Source: Bacteroidales bacterium (GTDB lineage: Bacteria; Bacteroidota; Bacteroidia; Bacteroidales; P3). From it: a DNA stretch of 64,000 nucleotides. The position numbers and the translations under genes were made by a program. Numbering within the stretch: the stretch's first letter is position 1; the number at the start of each line of letters is the position of its first letter. Below are positions 33,287-42,245 of this stretch, piece by piece. The stretch spans positions 46,311 through 110,310 of the forward strand of contig JAFZXE010000013.1 of assembly GCA_017616895.1 (NCBI GenBank), read 5' to 3'. The notes beneath the pieces were generated by a model, which did not search any database, was not told the DNA's origin, and worked only from the letters and a program-made list of their open reading frames with translations.

Positions 33287-33592
33287 ATGAAAAATGTTTT
33301 GCTTAAAATATGGAAGGTGGTGAGCAACAAATATGTTGCCACTTTGGTGGTGTTTGCCATCGTGTTTCTGTTTCTCGACGAAAACAACCTGCTGGTCACC
33401 CTGAAGCAGGAGAAAGAGGTGAAGAAACTGCACGCCGTCGAGGAAAGCTACCGCAAAGCCATAATAACCGACAGCCTGCAAGCCCTCTCGCTGAAGAACA
33501 AAAAAGAAAACCTGCCCGCCATAGAGAAATACGGCCGCGAGACCTACTACCTGAAAGCCAAAGACGAAGACGTGTTTGTGGTCAGTGAGTAG
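33287..33592 (+). CDS. FtsB/DivIC-like septum formation protein
   Basis: The 101-residue bitopic protein has a membrane segment at about residues 15-32 (YVATLVVFAIVFLFLDENN) and a coiled coil (residues about 38-75; LKQEKEVKKLHAVEESYRKA). It ends in EKYGRETYYLKAKDEDVFVV, the Y-[GR]-x-x-Y-x-x-K-x-x-x-E-x-x-F end typical of FtsB/DivIC, which links FtsL and FtsQ at the division site. ATG 33287 gives a short N-terminus inside the cell. It lies 87 bases after the MltD-like gene. Confidence 0.88.
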   Translation: MKNVLLKIWKVVSNKYVATLVVFAIVFLFLDENNLLVTLKQEKEVKKLHAVEESYRKAIITDSLQALSLKNKKENLPAIEKYGRETYYLKAKDEDVFVVSE

Positions 33593-33596
33593 GTCC

Positions 33597-33695
33597 GTGC
33601 CCGCACAGGGTCCGTGCCCGGACAGAGCGATTATTTAGTTTTGTAAGTTTTAAGTGGTTAGACCTCTGATCACTGGTCTCTGGTCACTGGTCACT
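33597..33695. repeat. dispersed GTGCCC element plus 7-bp array
   Basis: GTGCCCGCACAGGG (33597-33610) and GTGCCCGGACAGAGC (33613-33627) are followed by T-rich DNA and five 7-mers at 33661-33695 (GACCTCT, GATCACT, GGTCTCT, GGTCACT, GGTCACT). The last units contain the stop and last codons of the minus-strand TPR gene. Confidence 0.82.
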
Positions 33696-34505
33696 AAGTA
33701 CAGACATTAACGCTTGAGCCTCGGGGTGGTCGGGGTTCAGATCGAGAGCACGACGGAGAGAGATCTTCGCCTTGTCGGGTTCGCTGTTCTGGTATTGGCA
33801 TTTGCCCAAAAGATAGAACGACTGTGCGTCGTCGGGTGTGAGCCTAACCGCTTTCGAAAGGCAGTCGATAGCTCCTTTTAGGTTGGCAAGAGCAATATAG
33901 CTGTCCGCCATAGACTTGAGTGCTTCGGGATAGAGCGGGAATTTACGCAACGCCTGACCGTAGTACTCGACCGCCTGCGAATGCTGTCCGCGAACACGGG
34001 CAATCTCACCCAGCAAGAAATAGGCACGCTGGAAAGCGGGATCGTTGGCCAAGACCGACTGGAAGCAGCGCTCAGCCTGAGCGGTATCGGACAGATGGAG
34101 GTAGCTCTCGCCAAGACGGCACCACGCCTGGACGTAGGATGGTCCGCCGAACTCGGTGGCGCGACGCAGATATTCCTCAGCGCTCTTGTAGCTACCCTGA
34201 TCAAAAAAGATGGAGCCAAGAACGAAATAGACGTCCTTGCACTTGCGGTCGATCTCGATGACCGACTGGCATAGGTCGATGGCAGCGCGAGTGCTGTCGA
34301 GTTTGTAGAGAGCAGCCGCCAGACGCCAGCCAGCCTCCACGTTGAGCGAGTCGAGTGCCAGCGCCTTACGGTAGCAGACAGTCGAGCTGTCGTAACGGTT
34401 ACCGCTGTCGTAACCCATACCCCGTGCAACCCAAGTTTCCGCCGAGGTTTGTGCATAAAGGAAAATTGGAAGTAATAATGCCGAGATAAAAAAGAGTCGT
34501 TTCAT
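33684..34505 (-). CDS. secreted TPR protein
   Basis: The 273-residue protein has a signal peptide (MKRLFFISALLLPIFLYAQ) and five or six tetratricopeptide repeats from about residue 25 to 270 (for example AYFLLGEIARVRGQHSQAVE and SFYLLGKCQYQNSEPDKAKI). It probably binds other proteins in the periplasm. The last codons (Ser-Asp-Gln-stop) and the stop itself lie in a 7-bp repeat array, so the natural C-terminus may have been trimmed or extended. It converges with the FtsB-like gene. Confidence 0.85.
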   Translation of the reverse strand: MKRLFFISALLLPIFLYAQTSAETWVARGMGYDSGNRYDSSTVCYRKALALDSLNVEAGWRLAAALYKLDSTRAAIDLCQSVIEIDRKCKDVYFVLGSIFFDQGSYKSAEEYLRRATEFGGPSYVQAWCRLGESYLHLSDTAQAERCFQSVLANDPAFQRAYFLLGEIARVRGQHSQAVEYYGQALRKFPLYPEALKSMADSYIALANLKGAIDCLSKAVRLTPDDAQSFYLLGKCQYQNSEPDKAKISLRRALDLNPDHPEAQALMSVLSDQ

Positions 34506-35277
34506 AGAGAAGAATATTACAATATGTACATATATAATTAAACACCTTATTGCTAAAAATATTTTTTGAGAGATGTATTTTTGTTTGAATGACTATGAAA
34601 TACGAAACCGAATGTATGAAATGGAGAGACTGCTAACACAGAAAGCCACCGTGCTGTTAAAAAATGTTGCATTAATTTTTCCAATAAAAAACCATAGATA
34701 TCAACAGCAAGTTACAAAGGCGAGAACGGAAATTGGTGATTTTTTGAGCAATATAAAGCCCCCTGGAAAAAGCCTACCTGAAAGTCAAAATATTACAACA
34801 AGCAACTAGTTTTCAGCCCAATACAGACACCCACAACTGCAAATAAAAACAAATCAAACGGTTAGAGGATGGTATAAAAAATACGGCTTAAGCATATTTT
34901 TTCGGTAAAAAAATTTGGAGGTTTTCATAATTAGTTGTATAATCCTCGGCCTTGGGGCATTCTTTTCAATAAAAGACTATAAAACAAAGAAATTGGAGTG
35001 ATGAGGCTGATGAAATTCCATTATTTAACATTTGACTGTTTTTTGCTTTATAAAAAATGATTGAAAAATGCAAAAAAAAATTTCACCAAGCATCCGAATG
35101 ATTATTCTCAATTTTGCACTGCGATGAGGGAATGATGGTGCCCAAAGCCTTATGATGGGAAAAAGGTATAACTCAATGAAATGGAAGAATGGCATCACAA
35201 ACGGTGCAGACGATTAATAAACGCAACAAATTAGAACTGAATACATAAACCAAGTAAACACAAAAAAGCAGAACAGA
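34506..35277. other. AT-rich non-coding region upstream of dnaA
   Basis: This 770-base gap is strongly AT-rich, with several A and T runs. A TATTTTTG box lies at 34576-34583. A 78-codon frame at 34573-34809 has no homology I recognise and overlaps that box, so I do not call it a gene. I see no cluster of TTATCCACA-type DnaA boxes, so a replication origin is not supported, although the position next to dnaA would suit one. A small RNA or leader cannot be excluded. Confidence 0.5.
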
Positions 35278-35286
35278 GTGTCAAAG

Positions 35287-36723
35287 ATGGAGAAAAGTTA
35301 CAAAACAGTATGGGCGAACTGCCTTGAAGTGATAAAGGACAACCTAGGGGAAGACGGTGAGAAACTGTACAAAACATGGTTTTCACCGATAAGACCGGTA
35401 CAACTGGAGAACGGAGTGCTGACGATAGAAGTGCCCAGCCAATTCTACTATGAATATCTGGAAGAGCACTATATCGACCTGTTAAGAAAGGCTATCAAAT
35501 TGGAACTCGGCCCCAAAGGAATGTTAAAATACAGTATAGTCATGGACCAAATCACCCCGATTACGACAACAGCGCCATCGACGGGCAAACGGGCTGTAAA
35601 CAACCGCCCGAAGGATATACCTGTGAACCTGAACGACGGAAGTCATAAAGACATGCCGAACCCACTGGTATTCCCCGGTCTTCAGAAGGTGAAGATTCCA
35701 TCGCAGTTGAACGAGAACTACACGTTAGAGAATTTCGTGGAGGGTGACTGCAACCGTCTTGCGCGGTCAGCTGGTTACGCTGTGGCCAAAAATCCGGGAA
35801 CCACATCTTTCAACCCACTTCTTATATATGGTGGAGTCGGACTTGGCAAGACCCACTTGGCCAACGCCATAGGCATCAAGACGAAAGAGAACCACCCCGA
35901 CAAGACCGTACTGTATGTTACATCGGAGACCTTCCTGCAACAATTCATGACAGCCGGCAGGGATGGTAGAACCAACGACTTCATACACTACTACCAGATG
36001 GTGGATTTGCTGATTGTTGACGACATACAGTTCTGGTCAAACAAAGCTCCCAAAACACAAGAGGCTTTCTTCCACATCTTCAACCACCTCCACCAGAACA
36101 ACAAACAGATTATCATCACCAGCGACAAAGCCCCGTCGGAGCTCGCCGGACTTGAACCCCGCCTGCTTTCACGTCTGAAATGGGGTCTCTCTGCCGACCT
36201 GCAGGCTCCTGATGTGGAAACCCGCATGGCCATCCTCAAAAAGAAACTCGAAAACGAGGGTATCGAGATGTCGCACGAGGTGATAGAGTATATTGCATAC
36301 AACATCAACACAAACGTGAGAGAGCTTGAAGGTGCGTTGATTTCGTTGATTGCGCAGTCGTCGCTGAACAAGAAACAAATCACGATAGATCTGGCCAAGC
36401 AGATGATCGACAAGTTTGTGAAGAGCACATCGAGAGAGATTACTATCGACTATATACAGAAGGTGGTATGCGACTACTTCAACCTGCCAGTTGACAGCAT
36501 CCAGTCACACACAAGGAAACGCGAAATCGTGCAAGCACGCCAGCTAACCATGTATTTTGCCAAGAAACTGACCAAGTCGTCGCTGGCAATCATAGGACTT
36601 CAGTGTGGCAACAAAGACCACGCCACAGTGCTCCACGCCTGCAAGACGGTGGCCAACCTGGCCGAGACAGACAAACAGTTCCAGTGCTGGGTGGATGAGC
36701 TGGACAAAAAACTGAAAGACTAG
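35287..36723 (+). CDS. dnaA: chromosomal replication initiator protein DnaA
   Basis: DnaA opens the origin and loads the helicase. From ATG 35287 it has 478 residues; the GTG at 35278 in the same frame is less likely because Bacteroidales DnaA usually starts close to the WNxCLEVIKDN helix, seen here as WANCLEVIKDN. Domain III has the Walker A box LLIYGGVGLGKTHLANAIG, Walker B VDLLIVDDIQFW, and the sensor 2 region. Domain IV holds the DnaA-box-reading motif GNKDHATVLHACKTV. It is followed by a terminator, so it is a single gene. Confidence 0.97.
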   Translation: MEKSYKTVWANCLEVIKDNLGEDGEKLYKTWFSPIRPVQLENGVLTIEVPSQFYYEYLEEHYIDLLRKAIKLELGPKGMLKYSIVMDQITPITTTAPSTGKRAVNNRPKDIPVNLNDGSHKDMPNPLVFPGLQKVKIPSQLNENYTLENFVEGDCNRLARSAGYAVAKNPGTTSFNPLLIYGGVGLGKTHLANAIGIKTKENHPDKTVLYVTSETFLQQFMTAGRDGRTNDFIHYYQMVDLLIVDDIQFWSNKAPKTQEAFFHIFNHLHQNNKQIIITSDKAPSELAGLEPRLLSRLKWGLSADLQAPDVETRMAILKKKLENEGIEMSHEVIEYIAYNINTNVRELEGALISLIAQSSLNKKQITIDLAKQMIDKFVKSTSREITIDYIQKVVCDYFNLPVDSIQSHTRKREIVQARQLTMYFAKKLTKSSLAIIGLQCGNKDHATVLHACKTVANLAETDKQFQCWVDELDKKLKD

Positions 36724-36777
36724 CGTAGAGCACATTTGAAATGACAATTTTTGGTTTTTAATAAAATGAATTCATGG

Positions 36778-36812
36778 CAATCAGACACCGAGCAAGTGTC
36801 TGATTGTCTTTT
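36778..36812 (+). terminator. terminator of dnaA
   Basis: CAATCAGACAC (36778-36788) pairs perfectly with GTGTCTGATTG (36796-36806) around a 7-base loop, followed by TCTTTT. The right arm ends 21 bases before the next start codon. Confidence 0.88.
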
Positions 36813-36827
36813 ATACGAATATCAAAC

Positions 36828-37394
36828 ATGGGTAAGGTCGGATTCAAACCCGGAACGCTTATATACCCGCTGCCGGCGGTAATGGTATCGTGTGGCGACA
36901 TCGACGGTGAAAAGAATATACTGACGGTTGCATGGACGGGAACGATATGTTCCGACCCAGCGATGTGCTACATCTCAGTCAGAAAAGAACGCTATTCGCA
37001 CCACCTTATAGAAGCGTCGCGAGAGTTTGTCATCAACCTTACCACACAGAAGCTGGCATACGCCACCGACTGGTGCGGGGTCAAAAGCGGACGCGACTTC
37101 GACAAGTTCAAGGAGATGAAATTGACGGCGGAGAGAGGTCAAATAGTAAAAGCCCCGTTGATTGGAGAGAGTCCACTGAACATAGAATGCCGCGTAACTG
37201 AGGTGAAAGAGCTCGGCAGTCACGACATGTTTCTGGCCGAAGTTGTGGCCATCGACGCAGAGGAGAGCTTGATTGACAAAGGCACCGGAGCGTTCCAACT
37301 GAACCACGCACAGCCCCTCGCCTACTCTCACGGCCGCTACTACGGTCTTGGAGAGAGATTGGGCGGGTTTGGATTCTCGGTGAAGAAAAAATAG
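36828..37394 (+). CDS. flavin reductase-like FMN-binding protein
   Basis: From ATG 36828 the protein has 188 residues. It is a split-barrel FMN protein: PGTLIYPLPAVMVSCGD at the start, TVAWTGTICSDPAMCYISVR as the FMN-binding loop and REFVINLTTQKLAYATDWCG in the centre. The C-terminal PLAYSHGRYYGLGERLGGFG is typical of Bacteroidota members. It likely reduces flavin or binds FMN; the partner is unknown. The TTG at 36804 lies in the terminator and is not used. It is 32 bases before a hydroxyacid dehydrogenase and may be co-transcribed. Confidence 0.88.
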   Translation: MGKVGFKPGTLIYPLPAVMVSCGDIDGEKNILTVAWTGTICSDPAMCYISVRKERYSHHLIEASREFVINLTTQKLAYATDWCGVKSGRDFDKFKEMKLTAERGQIVKAPLIGESPLNIECRVTEVKELGSHDMFLAEVVAIDAEESLIDKGTGAFQLNHAQPLAYSHGRYYGLGERLGGFGFSVKKK

Positions 37395-37426
37395 ACAAAT
37401 CATTTTTCATAATAAAACAAGACACA

Positions 37427-38362
37427 ATGAAAATATCATGTGTAGAGCCGTTAGGCATCAGCCAGGAGCATTTTGAACAACTAAAAAAGCACTACGCCGA
37501 CATGGGGCACGAGTTCGTTTACTATATGGACCGCAACGAGAGTCCCGAAGAAATGGTCAAACGGATGGACGGTGCCGAGGTTGTGGTTGTATCCAATATA
37601 AAACTGCCCCGAGAGGTGCTGGAAAAAAGCGACAAGCTTCGCTACCTATCGGTGGCGTTCACAGGATTGGACCATATTGACCTTGAATACTGCCAATCGA
37701 ACAGCATCACGGTTCAGAACGCCTCAGGTTATTCCACCACAGCAGTGAGCGAGCTGGCGGTAGGCATGATGATAGACATCATGAGACAGGTGACTCGGAT
37801 GGACGGAGTGATAAGAACCGGCAAAGGCAGAGGGATGTTTCTCGGACGCGAACTGAAAGGAAAGACCGTCGGTGTAGTGGGAACAGGAGCCATAGGAACC
37901 GCCACGATAAAACTGCTGCTGGCTTTCGGATGCAAAGTTATTGCCTACAACCGCAGCCGCCACGAAGAGGTTGAGAATTTGGGTGTGAAATATGTCACAT
38001 TGGGCGAACTGCTCAAAGCGAGCGACATCGTGACGCTGCATGTGCCGATGAACGCCGAGACAAAAGGCATGATAGGACGAGAGCAGTTGAAAATGATGAA
38101 ACCGACAGCGCTGCTTATCAACACAGCACGCGGCATGGTGTGCGACATTGAAGCCGTAGCCGAGGCATTGAAAGAAGGCACCATAGCAGGAGCCGCCTTC
38201 GACGTGTTTGAAAAAGAGCCCCCACTGCCGACCGAACATCCACTTATCGGAGCCCCCAACTGCCTCCTGACCCCACATATCGCATTCGCCACAGAGGAAA
38301 GTTTTGCCGACCGGGCCGGAATCGTGTTCAGACATGTTGACGAATGGCTGAGCAAAAAGTAA
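37427..38362 (+). CDS. D-isomer-specific 2-hydroxyacid dehydrogenase
   Basis: The 311-residue NAD(P)-dependent enzyme oxidises or makes a 2-hydroxyacid. The Rossmann motif GKTVGVVGTGAIGTATIKLL lies at about residues 144-163. The catalytic Arg is in LINTARGMVCD at about 227-237, and the Glu and His are in FEKEPPLP and LLTPHIAFAT at about 263-287. Its size and motifs match the phosphoglycerate/glycerate dehydrogenase group, but the substrate cannot be told. It follows the flavin reductase gene closely. Confidence 0.9.
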   Translation: MKISCVEPLGISQEHFEQLKKHYADMGHEFVYYMDRNESPEEMVKRMDGAEVVVVSNIKLPREVLEKSDKLRYLSVAFTGLDHIDLEYCQSNSITVQNASGYSTTAVSELAVGMMIDIMRQVTRMDGVIRTGKGRGMFLGRELKGKTVGVVGTGAIGTATIKLLLAFGCKVIAYNRSRHEEVENLGVKYVTLGELLKASDIVTLHVPMNAETKGMIGREQLKMMKPTALLINTARGMVCDIEAVAEALKEGTIAGAAFDVFEKEPPLPTEHPLIGAPNCLLTPHIAFATEESFADRAGIVFRHVDEWLSKK

Positions 38363-38455
38363 GTCCGGAATGTAATTTTAACAAAATCATCAAAGAATAA
38401 AATAAATCATAATAAACTGCGTTAATCTTTGCGTAAAATCATAAAAAGACACAAA

Positions 38456-39244
38456 ATGAAAACGAAAGTCATAGCATCGGCACTCTTGATTGGCGCATTG
38501 ATTTCGACCGGCTCGGCACAGACAGCACAGCGCGAATGTGAACAAGACGGACTGCATGGCAATGTAAAAAAGGTGTCATCGACGATGTACGAAGCGCTCG
38601 TTGACCGCGACGGAGACATGCAGTATGGCTCACAGCTCGAGAGAACAGAGACCATCTACAACGAGAAAGGCCAGCGTCGCAGCATGACTTTTCTTTCGGC
38701 CGACGAGGACGACATGCTTTTCCGCTCACGCTACAAACACGACGGATTCGGCCTGATGACCTTGGAGCACATCGTGGATAACCACGAACAGATAATAGGC
38801 CGTACCTACTATATCTACGACAAAAACCTGGTGTTGAGCGAAAGTTATGTGGAAGATGCCGAACGCCAGATAGAGCACCGAGTACTTTATAAATACGACG
38901 AGTCGGGTCGCCTGAAACAGCGCAGCTACAACGATGCCAAGAACAATGTCTATCGCCGCGAGGTTTATGGCTACGACTTTGACGGTGCAATCCACCACAC
39001 ATCGGTATTCGACCGTTCAAACAGCAAGATTCTGGATTACCACTATGAATACGACTCACACATGCAGCCCATCAACGTGACGACTTACGACTACACTGAC
39101 GAAGACGCTGATGTAAGCACCACACTGTACCAATACAAATACGACGACCACGGCAACTGGATACAGAAGACACAATATACGCTGGAGAAAGACAATGCCA
39201 CTCCGACGTTTATAACAAACCGCCGCATCGAGTACTTCGACTAA
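38456..39244 (+). CDS. secreted protein with YD-like repeats
   Basis: From ATG 38456 the protein has 262 residues with signal peptide MKTKVIASALLIGALISTGS. The mature part repeats pairs such as YKYDESGRLKQRSYND, YEYDSHMQPINVTTYDY and YKYDDHGNWIQKTQYTLE. These are the Tyr-Asp words of YD/RHS-type strands, each about 25-35 residues apart. It is short, so it is not a toxin cage; a wall or sugar-binding role is possible. It has no close partner gene. A terminator follows. Confidence 0.7.
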   Translation: MKTKVIASALLIGALISTGSAQTAQRECEQDGLHGNVKKVSSTMYEALVDRDGDMQYGSQLERTETIYNEKGQRRSMTFLSADEDDMLFRSRYKHDGFGLMTLEHIVDNHEQIIGRTYYIYDKNLVLSESYVEDAERQIEHRVLYKYDESGRLKQRSYNDAKNNVYRREVYGYDFDGAIHHTSVFDRSNSKILDYHYEYDSHMQPINVTTYDYTDEDADVSTTLYQYKYDDHGNWIQKTQYTLEKDNATPTFITNRRIEYFD

Positions 39245-39264
39245 AGCGGTCTTTAACCAAAAGC

Positions 39265-39308
39265 CAACAGCCTCCTGAACCACAGTTCGAGAGGCTGTTC
39301 TTTTTTTA
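39265..39308. terminator. bidirectional terminator
   Basis: AACAGCCTC (39266-39274 region) pairs with GAGGCTGTT (39291-39299), followed by seven T bases. It sits between the YD-like gene (+) and murF-alr (-), which converge. Confidence 0.8.
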
Positions 39309-39321
39309 TCGACGGCTAAAA

Positions 39322-41814
39322 CTATTCGTGGTAATACACCCTCTTCACCCGCTGCGATATCGAGGTGAAAAGTTCGTATGGTATGGTGTCGCCCACCTCG
39401 GCAATATGGTGAATGGAAGCGGTGTCGCCGAAAATCACCACCTCGTCGCCTTCGGCACATTCGATGTCTGTCACATCGGCAAAACACATGTCCATACACA
39501 CGCTGCCCACAATCTTAGCCTTGCAGCCGTTAATCGTGACCTCGCTGTTGCCATAGCCAAGCCTGCGGGCAAAGCCGTCGGCATAGCCAATCGGGATGAT
39601 GGCAATACGTGACGGACGCTGCGCTATCCAGCGGCGGTTGTACCCCACCGAATCGCCTTCCGGAATGGCTTTCACCTGCGATATCTTGGTTTTCAGGGTG
39701 CTGACCGACTTCAGATGCGACTGGATCTCGGGGTCCGGCGAAATACCATACAACCCTATACCCAGGCGCACCATATCCATCTGAGCCTCGGGGAAGCGTG
39801 CAATGCCTGACGAATTAAGGATATGGCAAAGCACATCCGCGTAAGGCAACTTTGTCTTCAGCCGTTTGCTCCAACTCTTGAACTTCGATATCTGCGAGTT
39901 GGTAAAGTCATCCATCTCAGGGTCCTCGCTGCATGCGAGGTGTGAGAAAATCGACTTGACACGCAACACGCTGTCTGCGGCGTTGAAGCGTTCCACAAGT
40001 TCGGCTATATCCGACTCTGCGAACCCAAGCCGGTGCATACCCGTGTCAAACTCCACATGAACAGGATAGTCGTGGCTTCCGAACGCACGCACTGTGCTGG
40101 AAAAAGCCTCCAGGATGCGGAAACTGTAGATATCAGGTTCCAGCTGGTAACGAATCATGTCGGCAAAGCTCTCCTCCTCCGGGTTCATCACCATGATAGG
40201 CAATGTGATGCCGTTGCGACGCAGCTCCACACCCTCGTCGCTGTAGGCAACGGTGAGGTAATCCACATGATTAAACTGCAATGCGTTGGCCACCTCCACT
40301 TTGCCCATTCCGTAGGAGGCAGCCTTCACCATCGCCATCAGTTTGGTCGAAGGCTTGATGCGTCCGCGGAAATAGTTGAGATTCGACATCATTGCGCCCA
40401 AATCCACCTCCATGATGGTCTCGTGCGATTTGCGCTGCAGCACCTTGGCTATGTTCTCGAAGCGGAACTTGCGGGCACCTTTGAGAAGTATGGTCTCGTT
40501 CGAGAAGTCCGCTATCGGGTATTCTATCAGGAAGGCGTCTGTCGAGGGATAGAACGCCTTCGTAACTCCCTCAAAAAGGTCTTTGTTTCGAGTCAGCGCA
40601 TCTCCTATGCCGATGAACTTGGTGATTCCGCGCTGTTTCACAAGCTGTGCCACCTGTCCGTACAGCTCTTGCTCCACCATGCCTGATTGCACAAAGTCGC
40701 TCAGCACCAAAGTCTTGTTATAATACTGCTGCACATGCTGCAGATAATCCAGCGCTATGGAGAGCGAGTTCATGTCAAGGCTGTAGCCGTCGTTGATAAG
40801 CAGGCAGTTGTTGATGCCCTCGTTCATCTCCAGACGCATCTCCACCGACACCAGCTTTGCGCACCGCTCCTTGATTTCCTCGACCGGATAGCCCATATAG
40901 ACCATGAACGTTATGCAGTGCATCACATTCTCCACAGAGGCATAGTCGATAAACGGTATTACAATCTCGTGGCTGTCGTTTGCCACTTTTATCGAAAGGG
41001 TTGTGTTGTGAAGGCCGTACTTGACATCCATCAGTTGAACCTTGTCGTCCGACGAGTGGCCCCAGGTGTAACTGCTCACATCCTTCATGCTCTCCTGTTC
41101 CGACACCACATATCTGATATCCTTGTGGTCGCTGCAATAGATAAGCGTGTCGCAGTGAGTGAACAGCTGCAGTTTCTCAGCCACCTTCTGCGGGCGCGTC
41201 AAAAAGTTCTCGTCGTGGGCCTGCCCTATGTTTGTAAAGATACCTATGGTAGGTTTGATGATGTTTCGCAGATTAACCATCTCGCCCGATTCCGAGATGC
41301 CCGCCTCGAATACGGCAATGCTGTCGGTCGGCTTCATCTGCCACACCGAGAGCGGCACACCAATCTGCGAGTTGTAGCTCTTTGGCGACGCCACCACCTG
41401 TCGGTCGGACGACAAAAGCTGCACCAGCCAGTCTTTGACGATGGTCTTGCCGTTGCTGCCCGTGATGCCCACCACCGGTATGCCGAAAGCCTCGCGGTGA
41501 GCCGCAGCTATGAGTTGCAGCGCCTTCACCACATCTTTCACATACCACACGTTGACATCGTCCCATTGAGCGATTTCAGACTTCAGTTCCTCACCTGCCC
41601 CGCTGGGCAGCACAAACATCGAGACCCCTTTATGATATAGTTCAGAGACATATTTGCAGCCAGTGTTGCGCTTGGTCGGGATGGCGAAGAAGAGAGTGCC
41701 GACTGGAGTTATGAGGGTGCGGCTATCGGTGAGCATATTGTCGATATCCCTCTGCCCGTCAGCCACTTTGAAATCTTTCGATTTGATGATTTTAGCGATT
41801 ACTTCAGACTTCAT
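39322..41814 (-). CDS. bifunctional MurF ligase / alanine racemase
   Basis: The 830-residue fusion joins D-Ala-D-Ala to UDP-MurNAc-tripeptide and racemises alanine to supply D-Ala. The N-terminal half is MurF with the ATP loop VVGITGSNGKTIVKDWL (114-130). The C-terminal half (from about residue 462) is a type III PLP racemase: VDLGAMMSNLNYFRGRI, then LMAMVKAASYGMG with the cofactor Lys, and DSVGYNRRWIAQRPSRIAII with the catalytic Tyr and Arg. The fusion is common in Bacteroidota. It has a promoter box at 41875-41882. Confidence 0.96.
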   Translation of the reverse strand: MKSEVIAKIIKSKDFKVADGQRDIDNMLTDSRTLITPVGTLFFAIPTKRNTGCKYVSELYHKGVSMFVLPSGAGEELKSEIAQWDDVNVWYVKDVVKALQLIAAAHREAFGIPVVGITGSNGKTIVKDWLVQLLSSDRQVVASPKSYNSQIGVPLSVWQMKPTDSIAVFEAGISESGEMVNLRNIIKPTIGIFTNIGQAHDENFLTRPQKVAEKLQLFTHCDTLIYCSDHKDIRYVVSEQESMKDVSSYTWGHSSDDKVQLMDVKYGLHNTTLSIKVANDSHEIVIPFIDYASVENVMHCITFMVYMGYPVEEIKERCAKLVSVEMRLEMNEGINNCLLINDGYSLDMNSLSIALDYLQHVQQYYNKTLVLSDFVQSGMVEQELYGQVAQLVKQRGITKFIGIGDALTRNKDLFEGVTKAFYPSTDAFLIEYPIADFSNETILLKGARKFRFENIAKVLQRKSHETIMEVDLGAMMSNLNYFRGRIKPSTKLMAMVKAASYGMGKVEVANALQFNHVDYLTVAYSDEGVELRRNGITLPIMVMNPEEESFADMIRYQLEPDIYSFRILEAFSSTVRAFGSHDYPVHVEFDTGMHRLGFAESDIAELVERFNAADSVLRVKSIFSHLACSEDPEMDDFTNSQISKFKSWSKRLKTKLPYADVLCHILNSSGIARFPEAQMDMVRLGIGLYGISPDPEIQSHLKSVSTLKTKISQVKAIPEGDSVGYNRRWIAQRPSRIAIIPIGYADGFARRLGYGNSEVTINGCKAKIVGSVCMDMCFADVTDIECAEGDEVVIFGDTASIHHIAEVGDTIPYELFTSISQRVKRVYYHE

Positions 41815-41874
41815 GTGAATGGTGATATGTTGTTTTGAGAGTTCGCAGGTGCGAGCCTAACGCAAAAGAAGATG

Positions 41875-41882
41875 CAAAAGTA
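41875..41882 (-). promoter_or_regulatory. -7 box for the murF-alr fusion
   Basis: TACTTTTG on the minus strand lies about 60 bases before the ATG at 41814. Confidence 0.5.
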
Positions 41883-42089
41883 TGAAAAAAGTTTCTAGTT
41901 TCCGGTTTTTAATTGAGAGTTTGGGGAGAAATCTGACAACTTATTGAAGAAATATGTCAGTTTTCAGTGTCAGCAGATTGTTAATTCTGGAATGACAGGA
42001 ACACAAGGATGCTTATCGTCAGGTTTGAGGTTGAAAAAGTGACGGTTTTGCATGTGACTTACATGGACATTTATAAAGTTTATTCTGTC

Positions 42090-42245
42090 ATCTGTTACCT
42101 TTGTTTCTGTTTTGGTTGGAAACGCCAGGGTGGAAATCAGGAGCAACGAGAATCCTATGTAGTGTTCGTGTGTTCGTTCTGTCGAGGTCGGGAATTACAA
42201 ATTCTCATGGTCGATCGATGTGGATGAGACATCCGCATCATCGGG
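42090..42245 (-). repeat. left boundary copy of the RHS-island element
   Basis: Read on the minus strand it begins GATGATGCGGATGTCTCATC, continues CATGAGAATTTGTAATTCCC, then GAACACACGAACACTACATA and a CCTGATTTC...AAACAGAAACAAAGG end. The same order is found at 52045-52195 on the plus strand, so the two outermost copies face away in inverted orientation. The left end of the island proper is here; 41900-42089 shows no gene. Confidence 0.75.

Noticed and set aside
34573-34809. 78-codon plus-strand frame before dnaA
   Set aside because: No homology recognised; a TATTTTTG box covers its first codons and the region is AT-rich non-coding in style.
34506-35277. Replication origin next to dnaA
   Set aside because: No cluster of DnaA boxes was seen by eye, and in Bacteroidota the origin is often not beside dnaA. 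A GC-skew plot of the genome would decide.
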